From Bromus sterilis (taxonomy: Eukaryota; Streptophyta; Magnoliopsida; Poales; Poaceae): a stretch of 64,000 nucleotides of DNA. Under the pieces are notes generated by a model, which saw only the letters and a list, made by a program, of their open reading frames with translations, was not told the DNA's origin and ran no database searches. Numbering within the stretch: position 1 is the first letter of the stretch; each line of letters begins with the position of its first letter. Below are positions 10,421-23,109 of the stretch, piece after piece. The translations under genes and the position numbers were made by a program. The stretch is from contig OX465600.1 of assembly GCA_950022295.1 (NCBI GenBank), positions 6,572,001-6,636,000 of the forward strand, read 5' to 3'.

Positions 10421-10678
10421 CTATCTCCGTCTTTTTTTTACTCCGTATATAAGATTTAGTCAAAGTCAATCTTGATAAAGTTTGACCATTTTTATAGAAC
10501 AATCTATCAGCATCCACAATATGAAACCAATATCATTAGAAGCCTCATGATATTAGTTTTCATATGGTATAACTTTGATGTTGTGGATATTAATACTTTT
10601 TAATATAAATCTGGTCAAATTTTATCAAATTTGACTTTGATCAAATCTTATATGCGAAGTAAAAAGAAACGTAGGGAG
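10421..10678. mobile_element. Stowaway-like MITE
   Basis: Flanked by TA on both sides, with inverted ends reading CTATCTCCGTC and GTAGGGAG, and inner arms with TATAAGATTTAGTCAAAGTC matching GACTTTGATCAAATCTTATA. About 258 bp, AT-rich, non-coding: a typical Tc1/mariner-derived MITE. 10366-10415 before it is the continuation of block A after MULE-1. Confidence 0.85.
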
Positions 10679-10680
10679 TA

Positions 10681-11196
10681 CATGCAAACTTGGACCGCGT
10701 GGCCGGGTTTGAGTTAAATCTCAGTCGACCTGACATTAAAATCCATGCACGAACTTTTTCTGGCTATGGAAACAGACACTACAAAAAATGCACTACTAGA
10801 TGAAAAGAAAACCCAAACGTTCGTGAGCAAATATCAGAAATTTTGCCTCTTAGCTAGCACCAACCTCCTCTTCATCCATCATTCCATATGACGCATGGAT
10901 CTTAGAGTAAAAGGACGATGCACATTAGTTTTTGTAATCGTTTGCATATATAAAAAAAGAGAGGTGCACGCTCATCAAAGTAAACACATATTGGTAGCAT
11001 GCCAATTTTATTTTATACACAATGACAACTTTTTTATTATAGGATGACAACTGTATTAGATACACTATGGAAATCTTGTTTGATATAACATTGCAATTCT
11101 TGTTTTTGTTAGCATGAATAGCATGGCAACTTCAAATATTTAGGCCATGGCAAAAAAAGCCTTGGAAAAGTTTTTTGTAGGTAGAATGAACATTTC
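10681..11196. other. AT-rich DNA, no gene
   Basis: No ORF or known element. Several loosely repeated ATGGCAA / ATGACAA stretches foreshadow the tandem repeat that follows. Confidence 0.4.
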
Positions 11197-13880
11197 GTTT
11201 TTAATCAGTGTCAATTTTTAAGTTAGAGCATGTCAATTGTATTATATTCACTATGGCAAATTTTATTTTGTCATAACATGGCAGTTCTTAAATAACATAT
11301 TTTTGCCATGTGCCCATGGTAAATTGCAAACAATTATTTTCCATATCATGACAATTGTAGATAATTACTGTTTACTAGTTCCCATGGCAAAATTAGGCTC
11401 TTTATTTTAAATGATTGCATTTGTGTAATTGTATCTTTTTTTATTACAGGACACTCTTAATATTTTAACAATGTTCCTATATTCTCATTGAAATTTCACA
11501 ATTTCTTGGATTTCAAAATGTGGCATTGGAGTAATGGAGTGAACATTTCAAAATTTCTTGTAAAGAGAACTATGTATCAACATATTTGAAACTGATGGAG
11601 TGGACATTGGAAATTTGAAAACTAAAGGTCTCAAAATTGACACCCAAAAAACTCTCAATATTGGTATTATCATGTAATCATTTAAAAAAGAACTGACAAG
11701 GAAAATTCAATTATAAATGATAATCGAGAAATCATAGACACCGATGAATGACAAGGTTGAAAGAATTATGAATGATAAAGACCTATAAAATTAACCACAA
11801 TAGATGGGGGGCACATGATCCCTTTTGTCTTTCTTCGTGGAATTCCATCACAGTGGACGGAAAACTATTTTCATGGTGAAAACTTCAATATGGTAAACAT
11901 GCATGAATAAAATTAATTCTAGTGTTGATTCTACAACTCGAACATTACAAAATAAATTATATCGGCAAGGTGTTCTTTCTTGAGCCACTTGTTAACAAAT
12001 GTTTAGTATGAAATAAAATCACATGTTTTTTCAACCAAATATTGGTTTCCATATGGATTATCCTGTAGGTTTATGGATTACCTGTACCGTTGATCTTTCC
12101 TTCACATGACATTAAGTGGGGACAACAATTTAAATGGTTACCTGTATTGCTAGAAACACATGGTTACACTCATTATGTAAATTGAGGGAGTGCATAAAAT
12201 TTCATTTATTAATATAAGCCAATATCATAGAAATGTCAAGCTACATTGCACATAACAAGATCTATAGTTCATGTGTGTGTGTGTATATCAATTACTTGGA
12301 TTGGTTTAAGTTTTTGATCTAGTCGAATTCTCTGTTCAGTCATTTTGCGACATGTGTCATATTTTGCAACAGTTTTTAATCAATGTCAATTTTTTAGTTG
12401 GAGCATGTCAATTGTATTATATTCACTATGGAAAATTTTATTTTGACATAACAGGGTAGTTCTTACTTTCTAGTTGAATAAAATATTTTTTCCATGCGTC
12501 CATGATAAATTGCAAACAATTATTTTCCATATATGGCAATTGTAGATAATTATTGTTTACTAGTCCCCATGGCAAAATTAGGCTCTTTATTTTAAATGAT
12601 GGCATTTGTGTAATTGTATCTTTTTTTATTACATGAAAATCTTAATATTTTAAAAGTGTTCCCATATTCTCATTGAAGTTTCACAATTTCTTGGATTGAA
12701 TAATGTGGCATTGGAGTGATGGAGTGAACATTTCAAATATTCTTGTAAAGAGAACTATGTCTCAACATACTTGAAACCGATGGAGTGGACATTGGAAATT
12801 TGAAAACTAAAATCTGAAAATTGACACACAAAAAACTCTCAATATTGGTATTAATGTATCATTTAAAAAATTACTGACAAGGCAAATTCAATTATAAATG
12901 ATAATGAGGAATCATAAACACCGATGAATGACAAGGTTGAAAGAATTATGAATGATAAAGACCTACAAAATTAATCGCAATAGATATGGGGGGCATATGA
13001 CCCCTTTTATCTTTCTTCGTGGAATTCCATCATAGTGGACGGAAATTTATTTTCATGGTGAAAACTTCAATATGTTAAACATGCATAAATACAATTAAAT
13101 TTGTTGCTGATCCTAACTAACCTGGAAAATTACAAAATAAATCATATCGGCAAGGCGTTCTTTCTTGATCCACTTGTCAACAAATGTTTAGTATGAAATA
13201 CAATCGCATGTCTTTTCACCCAAATATTGGTTTCCATATAGATTATCCTGTAGGTTTATGGATTACCTGTACTATTGATATTTCCTTCACATGACATTAA
13301 GTGTGGACAACAATTTAAGTGGTCCTGTATTGCTAGAAACACATTATTACACTCATTATGCAAATTGAGGTAGTGCATAAAATTTCATTTATTAATATAA
13401 GCTAATATCATAGAAATATAGAGCTACATTGCACATAACAAGTTCCATAGTTCATGTGTGTGTGTGTATCAATTTCTTGGGTTGGTTTAACCTTTTGATC
13501 TAATCGATTGTCGAATTCTCTGTTCAGTCATTTTGCGACAATTTTTAGTCAAATGTCAATTTTTCAGCTAGAGCATGTCAATCGTATTATATTCACTATG
13601 ACAAATTTTATTTTGTCATAACAGGGCGGTTCTTACTTTTTAGTTGAATAACATATTCTTTCCATGTGTCCATGGTAAATTGCAAACAATTATTTTCCAT
13701 ATCATTGCAATTGTAGATAATTATTGTTTACTAGTTCCCTTGGCAAAATTAGGCTCTTTATTTTAAATGATGCAATTTGTGTAATTATATCTTTTTAATT
13801 ACTTGGCAATCTTAATGTTTTAACAATGTTCCTATATTCTCATTGAAATTTCACATTTTTTCTTGGATTTCAAAATGTGG
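11197..13880. repeat. 1.17-kb tandem repeat, about 2.3 copies
   Basis: Copies start at 11197, 12373 and 13542 (anchor TTTTTAATCA.TGTCAATTTT, then GAGCATGTCAAT and TATATTCACTATGG). Periods are 1176 and 1169 bp. Further shared anchors are TGGCATTGGAGT, TTGACACCCAAAAAACTC-like text, GAATTCCATCA.AGTGGACGG and TGTGTGTGTGTAT. The third copy stops matching near 13870 after CAAAATGTGGCATT. AT-rich, no ORF above noise; copies differ by many substitutions, so the duplication is not recent. Confidence 0.9.
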
Positions 13881-15164
13881 CATTTTTCTGCAATTTATTT
13901 TGTACTATTATTTTTATATGACAAGTTTGTTGATGCCAGCTTTCAAAATATCAGCTAATTTTTATATGGTAAATTACTCTGCGTTATACATGACATCCAT
14001 TAGATCTTGCCATCACATGCCCTGTTTATAGGGCCATTCAATCCAAGCAAATCAATCTCCTTCACTTTCCATGTGGTTATATTTTCAGGTGGTTAATATC
14101 CAGATTACGACATCTCCTATCAGCAAGCTATTTTTGCGAACGAATCATATAATGGAGAGGTTTGGGCTTTCCAACTTCCATTGACAACTACCAAGACACT
14201 GTGTGACTTCCCTCCATAGAGAAAGACACCATGTGACTTATCGGTCTATCATTTTCAATCACCATTTGCATCAACTTGAACTGCTTTTCAAATTTCTAAA
14301 AGGAAGATTTGGAAGGTGTATCAGGCTTTGAGGGATGACATATGAAAAATGTACATCCGTTGGTTGGGTATTGAAGGGGCCGAAGTATCGAGATCTAACG
14401 CGGCAAGCGCCCGAGCCCTCCTCGAGCTGCCTCTATTTGGGGCCGGGCCGTGTAATTTCAAACGTTCAAACAAGTTCGGCCAAATTGATGATCTACGTTG
14501 AAGACCTAAAAATACCACGTCATTTAGCTTAGATATTTGCGAACATTTTGATGATCCACGTTAAAGATCCCTTGACTAATACAAGCAAGTGTCACAAAGT
14601 GAGATCGATCATCCTTTGTCACTTGGAAACGATCGCTCTCTGTGTATGAAATCGGCCTCATCGGATCCTTGTTAGATCTGCTCCTAGACTCGCCACCAAC
14701 TAGAAGATCTACGAAATCAAACTCCACCAATCGCGAGACGTGTTAGTAAGTCCTTAGCAGCAAGACAAGCACATCACCAATCAATATGAGTACATCTCAT
14801 CTTCTTCATCGTACTTAGGCGTGTATACTTGGCTAAGCTGGCAACGGCCTACCCAATGTACGTACGTATACGTGTTTCCGAACAACCGGTGGTTGCGTCT
14901 CGGCAAGACTAGTCCTGCCGTGTCCTCCCAAACCTGCTTCTAGAGGACACGTGAGCCGACCGGCCCCTTTGCACTTGGCAGACAGAGACAGTGCGGTGCA
15001 ACCGAGTGACGCTGACATATTTGCACGTAGCACTTCCCTCTTTTCACTACCCTAAAACCAACTAAAAGCTATACTACTAGCTTTACTGAAGAAAACTTGA
15101 ACAGATCGCATCCCGTACTCCATGGATTTGCAGCATGTGCCTTCGGTCTTTACGTCCCCATCGC
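13881..15164. other. Non-coding DNA, no gene recognised
   Basis: Mixed AT-rich and average DNA. Short ORFs (for example 14321-14730) have no recognisable domain and no codon pattern. I see no TIR or LTR edge. Confidence 0.4.
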
Positions 15165-15870
15165 TTTTGTTCTCTTCCGACGCTCGCCGCGCCTTGTCTC
15201 GATCATGAGATCTTGGCGCGATGACTGCATTTGCACGGCGATCACGCGGTCCAGACCTGAAAGCGTCGAAACCAGGGTCAAGAGCAGCGCACCCAGCCCT
15301 CCAATCTAGAAGGAAATGAAAAACCTGCCCCGCTTCAAACTTGAAGGCATACAGCAGCAGCAGCCATGGACCGGTCTGGGTCCCTGTCCCTGTCCCTCCC
15401 ACTGTGCGTACGTATCCCCGTGAGGACGACGGGTGTGGTGTGGGTGACGGCGAGCGATGAGAACGTTCTCCCTCCTCTGGCTGGCGCCCTCGCCGAATCT
15501 TCCAGGATGGACGGGTGGTGGATCCCGCCGCGATCTCGACCGCGGGTCAAGTCCGTCCGGCGAACCCGGCGGCCCCGACCAAACCAGCCAAGTGGCCGTC
15601 TACCGGAGCGCCATGCGCGCCGGCCATGGCCCCCACGCCGCCACGCTCAGCTGGCGTTTCCCCGGCGGCGGGCCAGCGCTCTGGATGCATGTAATGCATG
15701 ATCCAAAACTAAAACTCCATGTCTGTCCCCTAACCTGGCCCCGCTCTACCCAATCCACCACGCCGTCGACATGACCGTCTTTGATTCTGCCCAAGATTTG
15801 GATGTCCATCGATTCGATGGAGGCTCCACACATGGGCGTGTCGTGGAACACCAACCGCGTCGGCATCGCA
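15165..15870. repeat. Block A, copy 2
   Basis: Shares with copy 1 the order CACGCGGT, CAGACCTGAAA, TCTAGAAGGAAA, GCAGCAGCC, then CGGGTCAAGTCCGTCCGGCG, GACCAAACCAGCCAAGTGGC, CACGCCGCCACG and GATTTGGATGTC. The tail CACATGGGCGTGTCGTGGAA is shared with copy 3. It is uninterrupted here. No intact gene. Confidence 0.7.
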
Positions 15871-15979
15871 TGTATGAGCGTTAGAAGGAGGCGGCTCCTC
15901 TACCGTGCCCGTTGGAGGCTGACGTGACTCTTTGGACGCTCGCGGACCACTGATAAGGATCAGAAAATTACCAAGCGTC

Positions 15980-18900
15980 AATCTTTCCAGCCGTTACGTG
16001 CATACAATGCCTGAACAAATTAACTAATTTAGGACAGTAAAACTGCACCTAATCTGAGCTCTCTCACGCCATTAGGCTTTCTGGCCGTTCGTTTTGCTGA
16101 TTTGATCAGTCCTGACCGTTAGATTTGCTTCATGGGGCGTACTATAGCGATCTGGCCCAACTTTTGTACCATCTGGGCCCAACTGTCCTAAGGGGCTGCT
16201 ACTCTGGAAGAAGAAACGAAGGCCTGTGATTAATTGAGCCTTGAGACAGCCCATTGAACTGATAAAGGTCGCTGGCTCGTTATGCGCTCGGTCGTCGATC
16301 CAGCCTCGGCTTTTGTTGTTAGGGACTCCAACCATCGGTGATGCGCTCGGTCCATCTAGCGTCCGCTGACGCTACGACTAGAAAGAGGAGGCAGTCGAGG
16401 GCACCCGGATCGCGAGGGGAACGAGCGCAAGGATCGCAGCCGAGGCGAGCGAGGAGGCGCACGAGGGTCTAGAGATGTTGCAAGGGATGCCGATCTAGCC
16501 GACGAGAAAGGGGGAAGGGCGTCGTTCGCTACGGATCTCCTCGCACGCCGACGCATGTCTCCACATCTAATGCGACTGTTCATCCCCTCCGATGGTGGAG
16601 GTGCGTTACTCACCGGCTCGCCTCCATTTGTTTACTTCAAGAGCCTCAAAATTGGCTTGCTTCCTTGTACCTTCCAGGTGATCTCGGGCGCTCTCTCTCC
16701 CTGTCACACAGGAACATTAACGGCAGATCTTAGGTAGTACCGTGTTGGCGACAAAGAGGAAGAGAGAGGGGACGACATAATATTTTTGAGTGGAGGAGAC
16801 GGTACCGATCTGACCAGATTTTTGATAGGAGGCCAGAGTTGTCCGGCGTGATCGGGGCAGCGAACGCCACATCCATGAAGGGGATAACGAACCTCACACA
16901 TGTGTGCAAGCAGCAGGCGTCCGGGTCTGCAGGTTTGGAGAAGGCCTTGCCCAACAAGGTAATCTTCCTACTATTCATTGTTACTAGACTCGCCACATCC
17001 TCGCTTAGCCGCTCTTAACATGTTTCGTATCATGATATTGCCGGTTTCGTTGTCTTTGCCGTTGCCGTCTTGTGTGATCTGATATGATGCCCCTCCACAT
17101 GTTCTTTCAGAGTTCTGATCCCAGTTCCCAAGACCTGGAGGAGTAATGTATTTAATCCTATTAACCTTGAATCAGCGCGATGAGGGCTCAGTGCAGCTGC
17201 AAGTGTAACAAAGAGAAACCTGCCTTAATGCTAGCAGGTAATTCTCCCCTTGATTTGTTATGTATTAGGTTTGAATTTCTTATGGTTTGTAGTTCAATTG
17301 CTCCCATATACACAAAACTGTTTAGGTACGACTATACATTTCTTGCTCAAATAGCTTTTAATAAATTGTAAACTGATCAATGATAATAGTTTACTGATTG
17401 TGTCAGAAACAAAGAAGAACCATACTATATTGCCATTTGAGGAGATCATATGTCATCAAGGTTGCTGCAGGATGCGTATGGCCAGGAGCAAGGTTCTCTT
17501 CCATATTCTCCAAGTTCTTTCATTCTCTTAATTTTGTCTCTGAAATTTTTATATGATATGTGATTTCTCACCTTTTAAAGTTGTTCACTCATGAACATAC
17601 CTGACCTTAAATTAATTAGGCTTAATGCTAATTGGTGAGCCTCATAGTTTGGTAGAACTTTTTTTATTTACCGGATTCTAGTGCTTTGGTCAGTACCATG
17701 TTCAGGCCATTCTTAGTTTCCTTATAATAATGTCAAAGGAACATCCAAGTTTTAGTTTGAGTATGAAAATCCACTACTCTTTTTAAACATAAATTAATGG
17801 ATTGATTGCAAAAAAAATAGTTTTATCCTTATCATCGTTGACCCATAGTGTGAAAGTGCAGATATTCAGATGCATGCAAAGATGGTTATAACTGTATAAA
17901 ATTAATGTGTATTCTACCTAGGCTTTAGTCTCAAACATCAACAACTTTAATCTCTAACGTCAACGTCTCACATATCTCTCCTCAATGAATACAAACTGCT
18001 AACTTCTAAACATGTTAGCCTGGAGAAAAACAAGATATAAACTGAATCCAGCTGTAACAAAGGAAGAAGTTAATTATGTTGCTTTGCGTAAGTAATGTGA
18101 GAAAATTGACTTTGTAATTGGGAGATGAAATTAAGAAGTAAAATAAGCAGAAAAATTGAACAACAACTTTTTTGTTCTTGCCCCTTTTGTTGTTATATAT
18201 TATGTGTTGTTAATGTCTTCAGCAAATTAATTGAATTTTTCCTTGAACTGAAAGATGCAAAAATCGGCAAGAAAGTGAAGGGACTCTTCTTCTAATCTAT
18301 GGGCTGGCTAATGCTTTGATATCCTAAGGTATACAGGAACACTAATGCCGTCATAGTCTCATAACACCACGATCTCTTGATTTTATATCTTTCTCATTTG
18401 AGGAATTAAGATTCTATGATCTTCCCTTTTCGCACTATTTTTTTCGCTCCTTTCCCGAATATACATGAGAGAGAGGCTAATTTTATTTTTATCTTAAAGC
18501 TAATCTTCAGATTTATTTGATGTTCGAGATACATGGTTGCAATAATTTCCATTGCGAACAACTGTTGTTGTTTTCGTGCTTTGGAAATAGATGAATCTTT
18601 ACCTAGGGTTATATAATTGAAGCAATGTATTTCTTCTAGAGATGGCTTCAAGTTATGAACATATCTTCCTGTAAGAAAAACTGTACCTACTGGAAATATC
18701 AAGGGCCTTCCTGCTCTGCATGAGATAAATCCTTCCCACATTTTGACAGCCTTCATGTAAGAATGGGTTTGAATATCATATTATTCCTCTCTTTATATGA
18801 ACATATTGGATCATGAAAGAACGTAATTTTTAGTGAACCGCAATCCATTCAAATTTTCTCATGCATTTCTATCGTATCTTCATCAAGATAGAAGAGTGTA

Positions 18901-19114
18901 GCAATGAGCGGAAGTCCTTCCTACAATATCCTACCACCACACTACTTCAAAGCAAATAAATTAAATTTCCAATCTGATATCTAATAACTTACCAACATAT
19001 TAGATGGTTTGTATAACTCTAATTTCTGTGTTCTATATGACCATATATTATGAAAATGCATTAAAACTATTGTCAAAATAGACGGGCGCAACAACGCGCG
19101 CCAACATGATCTAG
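15980..19114. mobile_element. Helitron, 3' terminus identified, 5' end not located
   Basis: At 19083-19114 the text GGGCGCAACAACGCGCGCC is a short GC hairpin followed by ten bases and CTAG, with T at 19115. That is the grass Helitron 3' end (hairpin, CTRR, insertion before T). I could not fix the 5' TC end, so the start given is only a limit. Inside, 16,760-16,957 (+) is an open frame with a good donor (AACAAG/GTAATC) reading ..LSGVIGAANATSMKGITN.., which looks like a captured exon of an unrecognised gene. No Rep/helicase gene is seen, so it would be non-autonomous. Confidence 0.5.
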
Positions 19115-19391
19115 TTAACTATATGACCAACACTGTAAAATAAAGATGAACTTATATAAAAAAATCATTTTTGCTAAATACATGTCATATTTTACGTACA
19201 TTGGATTTTGTACTTTTTATATTTTTAATTAGGAAAAAGTATATTTTTCATTCCTAAACTTTTTCAAAAAAAGAAAGTAGAGAATTGGTCCCTCCGCATC
19301 GCCACTCATCCACCCGCTCGCCATGGTTTGCTTCAAAGTCATAAGTTTTTGCTCTCAAAGAAAGTAGAGAATTGGTCCCTCCGCATCGCCA
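19115..19391. repeat. AT-rich spacer with a 90-bp tandem duplication
   Basis: AAAGAAAGTAGAGAATTGGT followed by CCCTCCGCATCGCCACT occurs at about 19,269 and again at about 19,359. No gene seen. Confidence 0.6.
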
Positions 19392-19911
19392 CTTTAGCGC
19401 CGTTTGGGGGGCTGCCGACGCAAAAAAAACCCGCCTTGGGGGGCGATCGACCATCCAGCCGCGGCCCAGGCACGCACCCCGGGCGCCGAGATTCGTCGTA
19501 TATTCGATCCAGATTCGACGCACATTTGATTCATGTTCATACAGTTTTAGCGAAATATAGGCGAGTTCATAATATTTGGACGAATAAACAAAATAAAACA
19601 GTTATACAAGATAATAAAAACGGCTATATGCCTTTAAAAGCGGTAGAGCTCGGAGTAGTCGACGACGGCTCCGGAGCCGTCGTCGTCACTGGGCGGCTCG
19701 CGCTTCACGACGGCGTCGCTGCTGCACCCGGCGCCGCCAGTGGACGTGATGAGCAGCCGGCGAGGACAGGCGAGATGAGCAGCCGGGCATAGGCAGCCAT
19801 GGGTGGTCGGGGGCCCTCGAGGATGGTCGGGCACATGCGGTATTCAAAAATTGTAAATTGATGGTTATTTTATAGTTCGGAAAAGATACAAGGAATCTGC
19901 TAAAGATGCTC
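19392..19911. mobile_element. Truncated PIF/Harbinger-like piece
   Basis: The left part, TAGCGCCGTTTGGGGGGC.., resembles the inner end of the element at 39,709. The right end, AAAGATGCTC followed by TTA, matches that element's right end (GGAGATGCTC, TTA). The left terminus is missing. A - strand stretch ending VKREPPSDDDGSG.. may be a captured gene scrap. Non-coding overall. Confidence 0.4.
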
Positions 19912-19914
19912 TTA

Positions 19915-20254
19915 CATGTAGCTCAAAAAAAAATAAAGCATCGATCAATTTGACTAACATTTAGTAAAACTAATTTTCTTACTATATGAGTTCGTTTCTG
20001 TTTTATAGTGTTGAGCATTTATTAATTTTATAGTGGGTAGTATTTTATGGTTAATTAATTCATGCTTATGATGATTGATGTACGTAACGTATGTGCTGAA
20101 AAAATTGATGCTTCGGTAATTACCTGGCACATATCATTGGATTCGCGAGAGTTAGAAGGAGGCACGTCAGCCTGCCGAGCCGCTTCCATGCACATGACAT
20201 ACGTACGTGAAATTGATCGATCTGTGAGGATTGTTTTCAAATAACTTGGGCGGG
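19915..20254. other. Non-coding spacer
   Basis: AT-rich, then a short piece (20,140-20,200) with GAGAGTTAGAAGGAGGC resembling 15,876-15,900 of block A. No gene. Confidence 0.35.
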
Positions 20255-20560
20255 CATCGGGCCTACGTACTCGTGCTGCCGCTATCCCTCGGCCAGCCGC
20301 CGGATCGACGGGCGATGGACCCTGCCGCGAAGACGACCGCGGGTCAGGTCTGTCCGGCGAAGCTGGCAGCCCCGACCAAACAAGCCAAGTGGCCACCCAC
20401 CGGAGTGGCTCCCACGCCGGCCACGTTCCCCCTTCCCCCGGCGGCCTCCTCCTCGTCGCGACTGACTGACTTGATTCCGCCTGAGATTTGGATGTCGATC
20501 GATCGGCTCTACACATGGGCGTGTCGTGGAACAGCAACCACATCGCCCTCGCATGCATGT
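20255..20560. repeat. Block A, copy 3
   Basis: Shares CGCGGGTCAGGTCTGTCCGG, CCCCGACCAAACAAGCCAAG, GATTTGGATGTCGATCGATC and CACATGGGCGTGTCGTGGAA with copy 2. No intact gene. Confidence 0.7.
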
Positions 20561-20689
20561 ATAGTGCAGCACAATGTTCAAAACGTCGAGGGCAAACCGC
20601 TTATGAAACAAGTGCTCGACTGAGACCCATGCATTGTAGGAGTACCCTGTGCCTTTTCTCTCGTCACTCACTTTTCTGAAGCAATTGTG

Positions 20690-21500
20690 ATGTGCACTGT
20701 GCGAAATTCCCACTTGATAATACTCCCATCCACACTTACGACGCAGTACAGTACTAACCGCCAGTCCCAGTACGTGCATGCTAAATAATTACTCCTACCT
20801 GCAATTCCACGGTACGGTACCCATAAATTGGGGTTGCTTTCGGTGGATTTGTCGTTAGAGGATCACGCAGGAATCAAGTAACAGTAATCTGAAGCAGACA
20901 ACAGGGTACCCCGTAGCATGATACGGTACTGGGATGGTACTACGTAGGGAGCACGCACGTCACGTACGCAAGACGTGACAGCCGCCGTGCGCAGTACGCA
21001 TGCAGTCCGTGCGACGATCTTCTCCTTCTCCCAAAGATCACACTGGGCGTGATTCAACCTGTGGTTGAGGTGGTTAGATGGATGGTTGTATCTCCAGCCC
21101 ATCAGAGTTCAAATCTCAGTGTAAGCGTCAAAGTTATATTATGTTCCTCAAAAAATAAAAAGATCACACCGGGCTACCATCAAAAAAAGTGATCACACTT
21201 GGCCAGTGGCCAGTCGTACTCGTCTCTTGCTCATGGGTTTATGCAATTCTAATCACGACTTTATTGCTCTGTTTTCGTGTCAAGACTTTTCACACTCACC
21301 CTGCTGGCCTCTTGGACTTTTCTTCTGAGCAACCAACAACAGAACTGTTCCAACAAATCTGGATTACTGTTCGTACTACTTCTCCATAACCTGATAACCA
21401 TAAACCAATCGATTCAACATATCCGACTTTGACATTCTTCCAGAATATCGACGGCACGCAGAATCAGATAAAATCAGAGACCTGAACTGACCTTGACTCA
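20690..21500. repeat. Block B, copy 1
   Basis: Shares with 23,110-23,760 and 24,285-25,200 the ordered anchors AC.CTCCCATCC..TTAC, CCATAAAT.GG, TTTCGGTGGA, GGATCACGCAGGAATCAAG, the GTACGC-rich AGACG.GACA.CCGCCGTGCG stretch, AGATCACACTGGG and GACTTTTCTTCTGAGCAACC. The end GCAGAATCAGATAAAATCAG is shared with copy 3. Gene content unclear. Confidence 0.75.
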
Positions 21501-21659
21501 TCAGCCTAAATAACAGCCGCAGATTTCCACGCGCCAATCTGCTGCTAGTCCATGCCAAAGAATCTCTCCCTGATCTGCGTGCTCTGTTCCTGTTTAATCC
21601 GGCAGAGTTCCACACAACGCGCATGTCACGTCGACACTGACGTTGGCGTCTATTGTAGT

Positions 21660-21965
21660 ACTACTACGTAACAGTTTTGCATTACTGGTCCGCCGGATGG
21701 ATCCAGCCCCGGCGGTCAAGTCCGGCGAGCCTGGCCAACGAGCCAAACCACGCAAGCCATGCGCACACGCCGCCACGTTTCCCTCGTGAACACAACGGCC
21801 AGCGAGTGGCCGGCGTTTCCCGCCGGGCCATTTTCCGATGATCGATCCCCTTTGGCCTATCTACCTCCCTTTCACGACGGTGACTCTGATTCTGCCCGAG
21901 ATCTGGGTGTCGATCACTCGACACATGGACCGTGCAACAGCGATTGCATTGTGGCTAGTGGCTAC
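21660..21965. repeat. Block A, copy 4 (empty-site relative of the MULE-1 insertion)
   Basis: Shares CGGTCAAGTCCGGCGAGCCT and CACGCCGCCACGTTTCC with copy 1. At 21,895-21,955 it reads GCCCGAGATCTGGGTGTCG, then ACATGGACC.TGCAACAGCGA with no insertion, while copy 1 carries MULE-1 between the same two stretches. Confidence 0.75.
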
Positions 21966-22850
21966 ACACATGCATGTCGATTAGATGCTCACGATTTGCA
22001 ACCAAGGTCACCCGCGTCTTCCATTTTGGACCACCGAGAATATTCATGATATGTCATATGAACATGCATTTCATGATAGTAGATCTAATTGTATTTCATA
22101 TATTTCTATGTAATTATGTTGGTCAAAGTCTTCAAACTTTAGCTTTAAAAATACTCTTTATTTTATGCACTTCTAATTTTGCAAGGAAGGAATAGTTATT
22201 CTATTTGCCAATAACATGTAGAATGTTTTCATAAGAAAATTGCCAAATTTTATGTTGAACAATCAAAAAAACATACATCATATGCAAGAAAAATTGCCAA
22301 AGGAAACTCAACATGAACTACAGATCAAATCAAAACTTACTCCAAAGTTTAATATGCCCGCATGCAGAAGCCGGAGTCATCCTCTTTTTCCAAAAAAAAA
22401 AACTCCAAAGTTTAATTAAAAAACGACGGGTCAAGCTCCGCTACTTATATTTCAATGTTTCTCCATTCTTCTGGCCAAACGCGATAAAAATAGGTGCACA
22501 ATGAAAGATGAGATCCTGAAATTAATGAACCATCTATCCTTTGATATATGAAGCCTAAAGAAGAACAAGAAAACAAAAGAAGGAAATACGAGAACTGTTG
22601 TCAAGAAAAAAATCGGACACCATCATCTTTACGTCGCAAGACGATCTTTCCTCATATTCAAAACCATTGTTTGGTGCCATCGAAACACTAACAAGTGACA
22701 TTGTCGTCTCCATTACCGGCGCAATGAAAACATTGGTACAAATATCCATATAAAAGAAAGTGTAGGTAGACCGTTGTTGTGTAGTTCTCTTTGCGTTCCA
22801 CCAAAGAAGAGGAGACCTGATAGAACACCGATGAGAAATCCCTCAAAGTA
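21966..22850. other. Non-coding AT-rich DNA
   Basis: No gene or element edge recognised. Short ORFs lack domains. Confidence 0.4.
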
Positions 22851-23067
22851 CTACCTCCTTTTCAGTTCATAAGGTTTTATGGGTATCTCTGGATCTATAC
22901 TTTAATCGACATAAAATTAGTTGTATAATCTAGAAAATTATACCATTAGAAAGATATGCAATTTGAATTTTTTTATTGTATTTTGTGGTTTATAATTTAC
23001 ATTACGTTGATCTATTTGTTAATTACCTAGAGATACGTATAAACCTTATAAATCGAAAATGAGGTAG
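22851..23067. mobile_element. Stowaway-like MITE
   Basis: TA-flanked. Ends CTACCTCCTTTTCAGTTCAT and inverted AAATCGAAAATGAGGTAG; the inner arms CATAAGGTTTTATGGGTATC and ATACGTATAAACCTTATAAA pair. About 217 bp. Confidence 0.75.
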
Positions 23068-23109
23068 TACATAAAAAATGCAGAAAACAGGCAGTGAAAT
23101 CGTTGCACT

